Assembly (NCBI RefSeq): GCF_029167205.1
Contig: NZ_JARFPL010000016.1
Location: forward strand, 1 to 53,706
Direction of reading: 5' to 3'
DNA length: 53,706 nt
Source of the DNA: Methanocrinis alkalitolerans
GTDB lineage: Archaea; Halobacteriota; Methanosarcinia; Methanotrichales; Methanotrichaceae
Below are positions 15,090-24,006 of this stretch, in pieces (position 1 is the first letter of the stretch; each line of letters opens with the position of its first letter). The translations under genes were made by a program, and so were the position numbers. Below the pieces are notes generated by a model. The model made no database searches. It had not been told where the DNA came from and saw only the letters and a program-made list of their open reading frames with translations.

Positions 15090-16184
15090 ATGAACGAGCC
15101 CGAAAAAACGTACAATTCAAACGCGATCCTTCACGAAATCTCAGGATCGATGGGAAATTTCGCAACGGTCCTTCCGATCGTCCTCGGTGCAGCCCTCGTA
15201 TCGGAGGTGGACCTGGGGCCCGCCCTCCTCTTTTTCGGCGTCTGGTACATCGTTATGGGAATTCATTACGGGATTCCGATGTCTGTTGAGCCGATGAAGG
15301 CGATCGGCGCCATCGCCATCGCCGAAGAGCTGACATCTGGAGAGATCGCGGCCTCGGGGATGATCCTGGGGGCGGCGCTTTTAGCCCTGGGGCTTTTCCG
15401 GGGATTTAGGCGGCTGCAGGGTCTGATTCCGGAGAGCGTCGTTCGCGGGGTTCAGCTGGGGCTCGGCCTCATTCTCCTCAGGACGTCATTGGGTTTCATC
15501 AGTCAGGACTTATTCTTCTCATCGGTCTCTATCGGCATCGTCCTTCTCTTCCTCGTCGCCAAAAGTCGCTGGAACCTTCCCGACCTCTCCATCTTGGTCG
15601 TCTTCGCAATCGGCATCGGATACGGCATCTTCACAAAAGGAGCCCCCGAGATTCAGATGATCTCGATCGATCTTCTGCCCGTTCCCGGTTTTGTCGACTT
15701 TTTGTGGTCAGGGTGGCATCTCGTCCTGCCCCAGATCCCTCTCGCCCTAACCAACGCCACGGTGGCGGCTGCCCTCACCGCCCAGGACCTCTTCAAGAAA
15801 CGAATCAAGCCCGACCAGCTCTGCGTCAGCATGGGCGTCATGAACCTCATCTCGGTCCCCTTCGGGGGCTTTCCGATGTGCCACGGGGCCGGCGGCCTTG
15901 CAGCCCACCGCCGTTTCGGAGCAAAGACGGGCCTTGCCACCGTCATCGGCGGGGTCATCCTCCTCGTTGTGGCATTCTTTTTTGCCGGTCCCGAGGCTCT
16001 CGCCCTTCTTCCGATTGGCTTATTCGGGGCGCTCCTCCTCTTCGTCGCCCTGGAGCTGGGAAGGTGCGGCCTGAGGACGGATGCGCCCCTCCTCACCGGC
16101 AGCATGGCTCTTCTGGCCTTGTTCACCAACGTCGGTGTGGCCTTCATCTTCGGGATCGTTCTCGCCGAGGTTATGAAGCGCTAG
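15090..16184 (+). CDS. MOT1-type molybdate permease
   Basis: A 364-residue membrane protein with about ten hydrophobic segments, related to the SulP family. The MOT1 signatures are visible: GIPMSVEPMKAIGAIAIAEE early, and FGGFPMCHGAGGLAAHRRFG in the second half. MOT1 proteins in plants, algae and bacteria take up molybdate with high affinity. ATG at 15090 (MNEPEKTYNSNAILHEISGS) is preferred over GTG at 15063. It is separated from trmO by about 100 bases, so it may have its own promoter. A second, independent molybdate uptake route beside ModABC fits the need of nitrogenase. Confidence 0.85.
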   Translation: MNEPEKTYNSNAILHEISGSMGNFATVLPIVLGAALVSEVDLGPALLFFGVWYIVMGIHYGIPMSVEPMKAIGAIAIAEELTSGEIAASGMILGAALLALGLFRGFRRLQGLIPESVVRGVQLGLGLILLRTSLGFISQDLFFSSVSIGIVLLFLVAKSRWNLPDLSILVVFAIGIGYGIFTKGAPEIQMISIDLLPVPGFVDFLWSGWHLVLPQIPLALTNATVAAALTAQDLFKKRIKPDQLCVSMGVMNLISVPFGGFPMCHGAGGLAAHRRFGAKTGLATVIGGVILLVVAFFFAGPEALALLPIGLFGALLLFVALELGRCGLRTDAPLLTGSMALLALFTNVGVAFIFGIVLAEVMKR

Positions 16185-16228
16185 ATCCGGGTTCCGTAAA
16201 ACAAGCTCTTGTTTGGGAGATGGCGCCC

Positions 16229-16930
16229 TCATTCGCGGTACAACCTCACCGCCTCGTCCAGAAATCGTTCCATGAGCCCGTTCATCTCCGAGATGGCGTC
16301 AAAGCCGGCGAGGATCTCCACCGCGTCCTGGACGAACCTCCCGCCGCCTGCGAGCTCTTCAGAGCAGTTTCTGATGAGGTTCTCGATACCTTCCGCCGTC
16401 GCCTCCAGGTGGAACTGCAGCCCTATCGCCCTTCCGAGCTGGAATGCCTGATTTTCGCACGCTTCGCTCTTCGCCGTATGGATCGCGCCGGGCGGGATCT
16501 CGAAGGTGTCGCCGTGCCAGTGGAGAGCGACGAACTTCTCGGGAAGGACGCCGAATGTCTCAGATCTTTTTGCCTCCGGCGTCAGGCTGACGGGATGCCA
16601 GCCTATCTCTCGTTCTTTGTTTTTTAGCACCTTTCCGCCCAGGACGTCGGCGATGAGCTGGGCCCCCAGGCATATCCCCAGGACCACCTTCCCCTCATCG
16701 ATCGCCCTTCGGATGAGGTCCTTCTCCTGGGCGAGCCAGGGGTACCTCTCCTCCTCGTAGACGTTCATGGGGCCGCCCATGACGACGAGCCAGTTGAACT
16801 CCGCAGGATCCGGGAGGGGTTCTCCCCGGAAGAGGAGGGTCCTGGAGATGGTGTAGCCCCTCGATATCGCCCAATCCTCGATCGTCGCGAGCCCCTCGAA
16901 GGGGACGTGCTGGAGGCTGTGGATCCTCAT
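16229..16930 (-). CDS. Class I glutamine amidotransferase-like protein
   Basis: A 233-residue GATase1-fold protein of the stand-alone GMP-synthase-like group. The nucleophile elbow is VLGICLGAQLIADVLGG with Cys87; the second half of the triad is LQFHLEA with His174 and Glu176; MGGPMNVYEE at 51-60 is the oxyanion-hole side. It lacks a synthetase domain, so the acceptor of the ammonia is unknown; many such proteins are peptidases or are unassigned. It stands alone between MOT1 (convergent) and the MOT1 remnant. Confidence 0.85.
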   Translation of the reverse strand: MRIHSLQHVPFEGLATIEDWAISRGYTISRTLLFRGEPLPDPAEFNWLVVMGGPMNVYEEERYPWLAQEKDLIRRAIDEGKVVLGICLGAQLIADVLGGKVLKNKEREIGWHPVSLTPEAKRSETFGVLPEKFVALHWHGDTFEIPPGAIHTAKSEACENQAFQLGRAIGLQFHLEATAEGIENLIRNCSEELAGGGRFVQDAVEILAGFDAISEMNGLMERFLDEAVRLYRE

Positions 16931-17026
16931 ATAGACTGTTCAGATGGCATCGGCGGATTTATAGGCTGCTCACCGGTGTCGTCTGCGGACCCGGCGGCGA
17001 TCCGGGGACGCTATCGGGTCCATCAG

Positions 17027-17152
17027 GGACGAGGAGACGCCCCCAGAGCTGGGGGGGTGTTTGCGACCTACCACCGGTTCGGGGCCAGGACCAGGCTATC
17101 GATGGCCGTAGGAGGGTCGAACCTCATCTTCATCGCCCTCCTCTATATCGCC
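17027..17152 (+). pseudogene. Decayed fragment of a second MOT1-type permease
   Basis: In one plus-strand frame the bases encode AGGVFATYHRFGARTRLSMA followed by VGGSNLIFIALLYIASP. This lines up with CHGAGGLAAHRRFGAKTGLA and the following helix of the intact MOT1 gene 1.1 kb upstream. The HGAGG motif itself is damaged and the helix is cut off at the end of the next, convergent gene. There is no start and no room for the rest. It is best read as the relic of a duplicated or transferred molybdate transporter. Confidence 0.5.
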
Positions 17153-19824
17153 TCTCCCGCTTCGATCCCCTCCCAGCCGCCGGGAGGCGCGTCGATGAGA
17201 ACCTCCCCGTAGCTCCAGAGGTCGGATTGAGGGAGAGATCGGGTGCCTATCAGGGCGACGGCGTCGATCTCGTTCCAGCCGGAGACCCTCCTCGTATCCA
17301 GGATGATCCTGATCCGGTCTGAGGGGAAGTCGGCGTCGATATCGATGGTGGAGATCCGGGCCTTCGTCGCCGGTTCCATCCTGCCCTCCCAAGCGAGGTG
17401 GAGCTCGCCGTCCTGGTCGTAAATCTCGATTCCAGCGATCGCCCCGGGGTTATAGGTCTCGTAGATCTCAACCCTGGTTATCCAGACGGGGACCTCATAC
17501 TCCAGGTCGAGCCACTGGATGCCCTCGTCTTCTTCCAGCGAAGCCCAGGCGGTCGTTATATCCCCGTGGTCGGGATAGGTGTCCGGCTCTCCCGTCGCCT
17601 GAAAGGCGGACCACCCGGTGGACGAATACTCGCTGCTGGCGGTGGCGGCTACCGCCCACTGGACGAATTCTTGGGCCTCGGCCCCAGTCGCTCCGTCCCC
17701 GTCCTCCGGATCTCTGGTGGAAGGCTCGATGGCGGGTTCATCCAGGGCGCTTGGATCTTCCGCCACGTAAACCCCCCGAACGACGCTGATCCCTCTGCCC
17801 TCCGACGCCAGGTTCTGCGACCAGGTCTCCGGATCGCTGTCGATGATCGTATAGCTCCCCGGCTTGATGAAGGCGTACGGCCAGACTTCCCAGTAAGCGT
17901 TATTCACGCCCCCCTGGCCCTCTCTACCGACCGCATCCCAGGGACCGTAGACGGTCCCATCGTCATGGCGCAGCGCTATCGTCCCCGGAGGTTTACCCTG
18001 GTTTTGATAGTGATAGTCCATAACGAAGGTCACCAAGAGAGGCGAGTCTATCGAGAAGGTGGCGAGCGCCGTGGGGTTGCTGGAGACGGCGTAGATGTTG
18101 CTGCTGCTGAAGATCTCCTCGTCTTCGATATCGATTTCATACTCTGGAGGAGCGACTATCTCGGGCTTGGAGTCTAGCCAGGACCGGTCTATCGTCTCGA
18201 TCTCTTCCGGATTGATCGATCCGCTGCTGGAGGAGTAGAGGATGCCTCCCCTATAATCGGGCAGAGCCGCAAATATCTCGCCCGAAGAGACGTCCATCTG
18301 GTACCTGTAAACGGATCGAGCCTCCGAGACGCCCATCCCGTAGACCATGAAGATGTCGGCTTTCCCCTCATCGGTGCCTTCCGCCATCAGATAATAAGAT
18401 CTGTTCTGAGGGCATTCCAGCTCCGTCCAGTACGTCCCGTCGCCAAGTGGGAACCTTCTCATGGAGATCTCTTCTATCTCCGCTGTGGGAACGCCTCCGG
18501 GAAATCCGGTGATCTTCCCGTCTTCGTCCTCCAGATAGAGGTTCACCGGAGAGAAGCCTACTGCTCTCCCATTCTTGTTCTCTTCTGCCATCTTCGTCTT
18601 GATCCAGACCCGTCTCTGGTGTTCTGTCAGCCGATTCAACTTATCTTTCGTCTCCTCTGGAAGATTCCTACCATAATTCATCTCGGCTTTGGTGAGCTTC
18701 TTATCCTTCGGATCGACGTAGTCACCGCCGACGGTTGGATATTCAGGAGTGCCTTCGTAAACGCTGCTACCTCCGATCCCGTAGAATGAACCCGCTTCCA
18801 AAGGACCCGATATAGGTCCCCCTGCATAACCACTTATTGAAGTGCCCACATTTTCCGGGCTGAAGATCCCCGACCATTGGTGTATACCATACGTTTTTGG
18901 CTCCTGATCTATCCATGGGTCGAGGACTATCCCCGAATCGGTCCAGTCGGTGCCCTTTGGATAGATCACCACAGCCTGGTGACCTCCCCAGAGGGCTTCT
19001 ATGGGCCCATAATCCCACTCGTCGAGGAGAGCCCTCTCCTCGGGATCATCGCTGAACCTCAACGAATCCAATAAGTGGAGGACCTTGCCCTGGTATCCGC
19101 CGCATTTGAATTCGTCGTACTCATCTCCGTAATATGGCAAAACGGAAAGGAGGTTGTTCTTATTGCCCGAACTCGTTATCCCCTTCGGTATCCTCTGCTC
19201 ATAGAGCTGGAGTATTTTGTAGAGCTTCAGTTCTTTTGAGGGCCTGGGCTTGAACCTCGGATCTGGGATCCCAGCCTCGACGGCCTCATATCCGTCTTGA
19301 GGGTCTGATTGCGGGGCCGATCTATCAAGAGTCCCCTCGACGACCACGCCCCGGTGACCGGCGTTGAAGCTTCCCGCCAATCTGATGGAGAAGCTGGCCG
19401 ACTCGGCATCAGCGGGGATGGGAACCGTCACGGTGAAGGGCTGGCTCATGGGATCAGCGACTTTGCCACGAGGCAATAAACCCCCCTCGGGGAACTTCTC
19501 TTCGTGAAACGTCTCCGCCTCCTTTCCGTCGACCATGACGCTGACGTCAATCGTCGCGCCCCAGCCGTACATCGCCGTCGCCACCCCTGAGATCGTCAGC
19601 TCACTACCTGTGAGAGTGCCACCGACCGATCGTGATAGGGTGAAGCCCTCCGAATCTTCGGGAGTGGTCAGAGTTGCTCCCGAGACGGAGTAGCTCACCT
19701 GGAGTCCGTTGAAGGGAGCTGCGGGAAAGACGTCGGCGATAGCCACCGGGGCGCTCAGCGTCAATAGCACCATGGAGAACGCTGCAATCCATGCAGAATG
19801 GATCGAAATTTTTTTGATTCTCAT
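17143..19824 (-). CDS. Large secreted protein with C-terminal discoidin/lectin-like domain
   Basis: An 893-residue exported protein. ATG at 19824 begins MRIKKISIHSAWIAAFSMVL and continues to a signal-peptidase-like site at APVAIADV; an upstream in-frame ATG would put 25 residues before it. The middle is not recognised; it has beta-rich character, a segment resembling a papain-like or C39 peptidase context (YDEFKCGGYQGKVLHLLDS, then GGHQAVVIYPKG and DPWIDQ), so a Cys-His-Asp fold is possible. The last 160 residues (from ATASSEYSSTGWSAFQATGE through WLDLEYEVPVWITRVEIYET) match a galactose-binding-like or pappalysin SD-scarf domain. Cell-surface function is inferred. Confidence 0.75.
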   Translation of the reverse strand: MRIKKISIHSAWIAAFSMVLLTLSAPVAIADVFPAAPFNGLQVSYSVSGATLTTPEDSEGFTLSRSVGGTLTGSELTISGVATAMYGWGATIDVSVMVDGKEAETFHEEKFPEGGLLPRGKVADPMSQPFTVTVPIPADAESASFSIRLAGSFNAGHRGVVVEGTLDRSAPQSDPQDGYEAVEAGIPDPRFKPRPSKELKLYKILQLYEQRIPKGITSSGNKNNLLSVLPYYGDEYDEFKCGGYQGKVLHLLDSLRFSDDPEERALLDEWDYGPIEALWGGHQAVVIYPKGTDWTDSGIVLDPWIDQEPKTYGIHQWSGIFSPENVGTSISGYAGGPISGPLEAGSFYGIGGSSVYEGTPEYPTVGGDYVDPKDKKLTKAEMNYGRNLPEETKDKLNRLTEHQRRVWIKTKMAEENKNGRAVGFSPVNLYLEDEDGKITGFPGGVPTAEIEEISMRRFPLGDGTYWTELECPQNRSYYLMAEGTDEGKADIFMVYGMGVSEARSVYRYQMDVSSGEIFAALPDYRGGILYSSSSGSINPEEIETIDRSWLDSKPEIVAPPEYEIDIEDEEIFSSSNIYAVSSNPTALATFSIDSPLLVTFVMDYHYQNQGKPPGTIALRHDDGTVYGPWDAVGREGQGGVNNAYWEVWPYAFIKPGSYTIIDSDPETWSQNLASEGRGISVVRGVYVAEDPSALDEPAIEPSTRDPEDGDGATGAEAQEFVQWAVAATASSEYSSTGWSAFQATGEPDTYPDHGDITTAWASLEEDEGIQWLDLEYEVPVWITRVEIYETYNPGAIAGIEIYDQDGELHLAWEGRMEPATKARISTIDIDADFPSDRIRIILDTRRVSGWNEIDAVALIGTRSLPQSDLWSYGEVLIDAPPGGWEGIEAGEAI

Positions 19825-20016
19825 ATTAGCTGCCTCATATCCTTCTAAATTTTGATCTCTTGCCAATCTCCGACAGCATTCTAATCCCCCAATATTCATC
19901 CTGGAATCTTTCGGTTTTCCATCTCAGAAAGCCTCGGCAAATCCTCGGCAAATATTGGATAGGCCGAGATCCTGTAAAGGTGGCGTATATCTCGATCGCA
20001 GAGATCCGAGAGAGTC

Positions 20017-21009
20017 TCATATCTCCATCTCCCCGAACCCGATCCTCTCCAGCGCCCTTCCCGCCGCCTCTCGAACTCCCCTCTCCCCGTCCTCTGATGC
20101 CAGATGGGCCAGGGGATCGAGGGCCCTTCTGTCACCGATCTCGCCGAGAGCTCTTGCGGCCTCCCACCGGACCCATGGGTCTTCATCCTTCAGAGCCTCG
20201 ATGAGGGGATCGACGGCCCTGGGATCACGAATCTCCCCGAGAGACCTCGCTGCCTCCGATCTGACCCTCGGCTCCTCATCCTTCAGAGCCTCGATGAGGA
20301 GATCGACGGCCCCCGGACCGCCGATCCTTACGAGAGCGCCCATCGCCTCCTTGCGAAGATACCTGTCCTCTCCCCTAAGGGCCAGGGTCAACCGGTCCAG
20401 ATATTCGTCTCTTCCCAGTTTCACAAGAGAGCTGGCAAAGCAGAGCTGTACGACACAATGATCGCAGAGATCGGGGATGCAGGGGCAGCCGACGGACCCT
20501 TCGGGCTTTTGAGGGACCGTTTCCGGGGAGACGGCCCTTCCATATCCCCGATCCCCTAGTGCTTCGCCGGATACGATCGAGGCGACCTCGTCCTCCTCCA
20601 GGAGGGCCTCTTTGAGGGGACCTATGGCCCTCTCATCCCCGATCTTGCCGAGGGCGATCGCGACGACACACCGGACCTCCCTGACCTGATCGTTTAGGGC
20701 GACGACGAGGGGATCGATCGCCCTCTCATCCCCGGTCTCCCCGAGGGCCCAGGCGGCGTTCAGCCTCACCTCGCGGACATCGTCTTTGAGGGCTTCGACG
20801 AGGGGATCTACCGCCCTCTCGTCGCCGATCTCTCCGAGGGCCATGGCCGCCTCCGCCCGGATCTGCCAGTCCCCGTCATCGAGATCTCCGATGAGTTCGT
20901 CCACCCTGTCGGCGGCCCCCGGCGAAGCCAGGGCCGCCAGAGCGAGTAAGGACAGAACCTGGTTTATTCGAATATTCTCCACTCTCCTGGAGATGGTGGC
21001 GGTCATCAT
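20017..21009 (-). CDS. Secreted HEAT-repeat protein with a cysteine cluster
   Basis: A 330-residue protein of PBS-lyase-type HEAT repeats, each about 31 residues with the pattern ALGEIGDERAVDPL-EALKD. Four repeats precede and three follow an interruption reading VGCPCIPDLCDHCVVQLC, five cysteines that could bind a metal or an Fe-S cluster or form disulfides. The ATG pair at 21009/21006 is chosen because NQVLSLLALAALASPGAADR then acts as an export signal; the longer open frame upstream is proline- and histidine-rich noncoding-type sequence. HEAT arrays of this kind act as protein-binding scaffolds. The partner is unknown. Confidence 0.75.
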   Translation of the reverse strand: MMTATISRRVENIRINQVLSLLALAALASPGAADRVDELIGDLDDGDWQIRAEAAMALGEIGDERAVDPLVEALKDDVREVRLNAAWALGETGDERAIDPLVVALNDQVREVRCVVAIALGKIGDERAIGPLKEALLEEDEVASIVSGEALGDRGYGRAVSPETVPQKPEGSVGCPCIPDLCDHCVVQLCFASSLVKLGRDEYLDRLTLALRGEDRYLRKEAMGALVRIGGPGAVDLLIEALKDEEPRVRSEAARSLGEIRDPRAVDPLIEALKDEDPWVRWEAARALGEIGDRRALDPLAHLASEDGERGVREAAGRALERIGFGEMEI

Positions 21010-21076
21010 CAAAGAAAGATCTATCGATCCTGAAGGAAACCCCGAGAGGCCCCTATCTCCGTCCTCCTCCGACCCC

Positions 21077-21184
21077 CCGTCCCCTCGCCCTTCCTGAAAT
21101 GAAGGGTGGGGGGCTGGATCACGTTCATCATGGGAGTGAGGATCGGACCGTCCCCTCGCCCTTCCTGAAATGAAGGGTGGGGGG
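21077..21184. repeat. Duplicated 37-bp GC-rich element with internal hairpin
   Basis: Bases 21077-21113 and 21148-21184 are identical over 37 positions, 71 bases apart. Each copy contains CCCTTC and GAAGGG separated by seven bases, so each can fold into a hairpin, followed by a G-run. They lie just downstream of the pYEATS-like gene and upstream of the HEAT gene on the minus strand. They could be tandem terminators or copies of a dispersed repeat family. Confidence 0.7.
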
Positions 21185-21209
21185 GTGGAGATAACTCCGG
21201 TGAAGAGGT

Positions 21210-22220
21210 TCACCGGACCCTCACAAACGGCACCCCCCTCCTCTGGGCGTCCCTCAACTGCTCGCCGAAGGTGAAGTAGTAGTCGTATCTGTAAGTTCTC
21301 CCGTCTGTCGTCGTCACGGTGATGGGCATGTTGAACGCCCCCCAGGTCCACAGCTCCAGCTCGAAGTTGTTATACGGGTTTCTGCTGGTTTGCTCCGACG
21401 GGCTGAAGGTCGGGTGGAGCTGGTAGTGGACGGACCTGATCCTGTAGAGGTCGGGGCCCGTCACCAGGACCTTGATCCTGAAGATCTGTCTTCCCTGTAG
21501 GTTGGTGGAGTAGTAGACCCTGTTCGTCGCCGGGTCCACCGCCTGGGTTATGATCTGGATGTTGGGCCTGACGCCGGGCTGGGTCGGTGGAAGAACGGGG
21601 GTCGTCCCTCCTACGTGGAACGTCAGGATATCGCTGTAGGGACCGTTTCCTATCTGGTACCTGGCCTGGTAAGTCCCCGGAGAGTCGGCATAAAACCAGA
21701 TTCTGTATTGATTGCCAGCCCAGACGTTTCCGAAGTTGTAGGTCCGAACTTGGCCTGTGGGATAGCGTTCCTCCAGGATCAGCGGCCCCGAGCTGGCGGG
21801 GATAAGGAGGAGCCTCGCGTAACGGTAGAGGGGTATGTTTACGCTCCGCCAGTACCGCGTCCCATCGCTGGAGACGATCCAGAAGAGGTTCTGGCTCCCT
21901 CCAGGAATGAGCGCGAAAGCGCCCGCAGAAGCTGTTGGAGATGATGCCCGGCTATATTGTAGAGACGTCCCCTCCTCGATCAGGGCTCCTGAGCTCTCCG
22001 CGATGCTGCTGGGGAAGTAGGCTTCAGAGGCATCGGAGGTCTCAGCAGGCGGCGGCTGGATCCAGCCAGAGGATGTCGTTTCCATCTCTCCAGAAGCGGG
22101 TCCCCAATCTGCTGATCCCTCCCAGCCTCCACTTTGGGCAAAAGACGGGGGGCAGAGCAAAATTACAGCCCATATCAGGACCGTCACCTTGATGATGGAT
22201 GCATTAATCATAAGATACAA
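21210..22220 (-). CDS. Secreted protein with C-terminal pYEATS-like domain
   Basis: A 336-residue protein with a signal peptide (IIKVTVLIWAVILLCPPSFA, cut near residue 28). Residues about 100-205 form a beta-rich domain (FWIVSSDGTRYWRSVNIPLY and RIWFYADSPGTYQARYQI) like those of archaeal surface proteins. Residues about 244-318 carry the YEATS hallmarks: VHYQLHPTF at 264-272 and the FELELWTWGAFNMPITV strand with its aromatic WTWGAF. Prokaryotic YEATS domains are known, but their ligands are not; eukaryotic ones read acylated lysine on histones. Here the domain would sit outside the cell. Alternative: an Ig-like domain that only resembles YEATS. Confidence 0.7.
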   Translation of the reverse strand: MYLMINASIIKVTVLIWAVILLCPPSFAQSGGWEGSADWGPASGEMETTSSGWIQPPPAETSDASEAYFPSSIAESSGALIEEGTSLQYSRASSPTASAGAFALIPGGSQNLFWIVSSDGTRYWRSVNIPLYRYARLLLIPASSGPLILEERYPTGQVRTYNFGNVWAGNQYRIWFYADSPGTYQARYQIGNGPYSDILTFHVGGTTPVLPPTQPGVRPNIQIITQAVDPATNRVYYSTNLQGRQIFRIKVLVTGPDLYRIRSVHYQLHPTFSPSEQTSRNPYNNFELELWTWGAFNMPITVTTTDGRTYRYDYYFTFGEQLRDAQRRGVPFVRVR

Positions 22221-22410
22221 TTGAATATAGCTGGATAAAAACTTTTCATTCAGATCGGACCCGCGCCGAAAGGATAGATCCCAGATTGAATCCCATCACC
22301 AATAGCGGGTTTCCCATGGGCATGCCCCTGGAGGGTCCATAATCTCATGCGCCCATGCTCAAGCTCAGCCTCAGAAATCTTCTGATGGGGAAGCCGGCGC
22401 CCTGTATTCT

Positions 22411-23952
22411 CTATGCCTCCAGCTCCTCCGCCCTGGCGGACGCCGCCTCGGCCTCGGCGTCTCTTCCCAGGGCATGGAGGACGGCGGCTCTGTTCCACCA
22501 GGCCTCGGGATCTTCTGGGTCGAGGCCTATCACTTCGTCATAAGCGAGGAGGGCTTCGTCATACTTTTTCAGGCTCTTGAGGGCCAGAGCCTTGTTGTTC
22601 CAGGGGTGGGCGTATTCTGGATCGAGGCCTATGGCGAGATCGTACGCCTCTATCGCCTCTTCCTCCTTTCCGAGATCGTAGAGGGCGACGCCTTTGTTGT
22701 TCCAGCCCTGGGTGTATCCCGGGTCGAGGCGGACCGCTTCTTCGTAGGCCGCGACCGCCTCCTCATATCTGCCCATGAGGTAGAGGATCACGCCCTTGTT
22801 GTTCCATGCGCTGGCGTCTTCGGGGTCGAGGCGGATCGCCTCCTCGTAGGCGATAACCGCCTCATGGTGGCGCCCCAGCTCTCCCAGGGCGATCCCCTTG
22901 TTGTACCAGGCGTGGGCGTAAGCGGGATCGAGGTTTATGGCCGCATCATACGCCTCGATCGCCTCGATGTACCTGCCCATGTCCCTGAGGGCGACGCCCC
23001 TGTTGTTCCAGGGGTAGGGGTCGAGGGGGTTGAGGGTGATGGCGATCTCGTAAGCCCGGATCGCCTCTTCGCACCTCCCCTGATCGTAGAGGGCAAGCCC
23101 CCTGCCGACCCAGACGAGGGCCGACTCCGGGTCGAGGGCGATCGTCTCCTCCAAGAGGTGGGCCTCTATGAGGGGTCCCGCCGCCCCCAGGTCGCCGATC
23201 TCAGCGAGAGCAGCGGCTGCCCTCGCCCGGACGATGGGATCGTCGTCCTTCAGAGCCTCCATGAGGGAATAAGCCGCGGGTTCGCCGATCTTGACGAGGG
23301 CCTTGCCTGCCTTCCCTCCAACCTCGGGGTCGGAGTCCCTCAAAGCTCTTATGAGGGGATCGACAGAACCGGGATCGCCGATCTTGCCGAGGGCGTCGAC
23401 GGCGCCCCCCCTAACCCCGGCGTCCCCATCTCTGAGGGCGAGGTAGGCGAGGGGCTCGAGGGCTGCCGGGTCGCCTATGGTCCCGAGGGATATGACGGCT
23501 TTGAGTCGGACCGACGGCTCGGCGTCTTTTACGGCATCGATGAGGGGAGCGACGGCCCGATGGTCGCCGATCTTGCCGAGGGCCTCTGCGGCTTCGCCCC
23601 GGACGTCCCCATCTGCGTCCCTGAGAGCGGCGATGATGGGGTCGACGGCTCCGGGGTCGCCGATCTCTCCCAGGGCCCAGATGGCGGAAGATCGGACCTT
23701 TGCCGCGTCGTCGTTTATTGCTGTGATGAGGGGATCGACGGCTTCAGGGTCGGCGACCGCGCCCAGGGATCGAGCTGCCTTCTCCCGGAGGTCGGCCTGG
23801 CCGTACTTCAGGTCCAAGATGAGGTCCGCCGCCCCGTCGGCTGTTGCGGCGGAGGCCGCGGCGGAGGCAGAGGTGGCGAGAAGGGCCGCCAGCAGCAGTG
23901 CCGCGCCCGTCACCGCCACCACTGCCATCACCGCCGAGATCCCCGGTCCCAA
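22411..23952 (-). CDS. Secreted HEAT plus TPR repeat protein
   Basis: A 513-residue protein: an N-terminal hydrophobic segment (AVMAVVAVTGAALLLAALLA), then about seven HEAT/PBS-lyase repeats to residue 265 with the IGDPGAVDPLI-AL-D core, then about seven TPR repeats to the end with the NNKGVALYDLGKEEEAIEAY and LDPEYAHPW pattern. Translation starts at TTG 23952 or at the in-frame ATG 23928; the second would leave the export segment at the very N-terminus. Both repeat types are protein-binding superhelices, so it is probably an extracytoplasmic scaffold. It lies in the same direction as two other secreted genes. Confidence 0.8.
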   Translation of the reverse strand: MGPGISAVMAVVAVTGAALLLAALLATSASAAASAATADGAADLILDLKYGQADLREKAARSLGAVADPEAVDPLITAINDDAAKVRSSAIWALGEIGDPGAVDPIIAALRDADGDVRGEAAEALGKIGDHRAVAPLIDAVKDAEPSVRLKAVISLGTIGDPAALEPLAYLALRDGDAGVRGGAVDALGKIGDPGSVDPLIRALRDSDPEVGGKAGKALVKIGEPAAYSLMEALKDDDPIVRARAAAALAEIGDLGAAGPLIEAHLLEETIALDPESALVWVGRGLALYDQGRCEEAIRAYEIAITLNPLDPYPWNNRGVALRDMGRYIEAIEAYDAAINLDPAYAHAWYNKGIALGELGRHHEAVIAYEEAIRLDPEDASAWNNKGVILYLMGRYEEAVAAYEEAVRLDPGYTQGWNNKGVALYDLGKEEEAIEAYDLAIGLDPEYAHPWNNKALALKSLKKYDEALLAYDEVIGLDPEDPEAWWNRAAVLHALGRDAEAEAASARAEELEA

Positions 23953-24006
23953 AATGATCTCTCTATTCGTAATAACCCCCTCATGGTAACCGATAGTCGC
24001 AACCCT

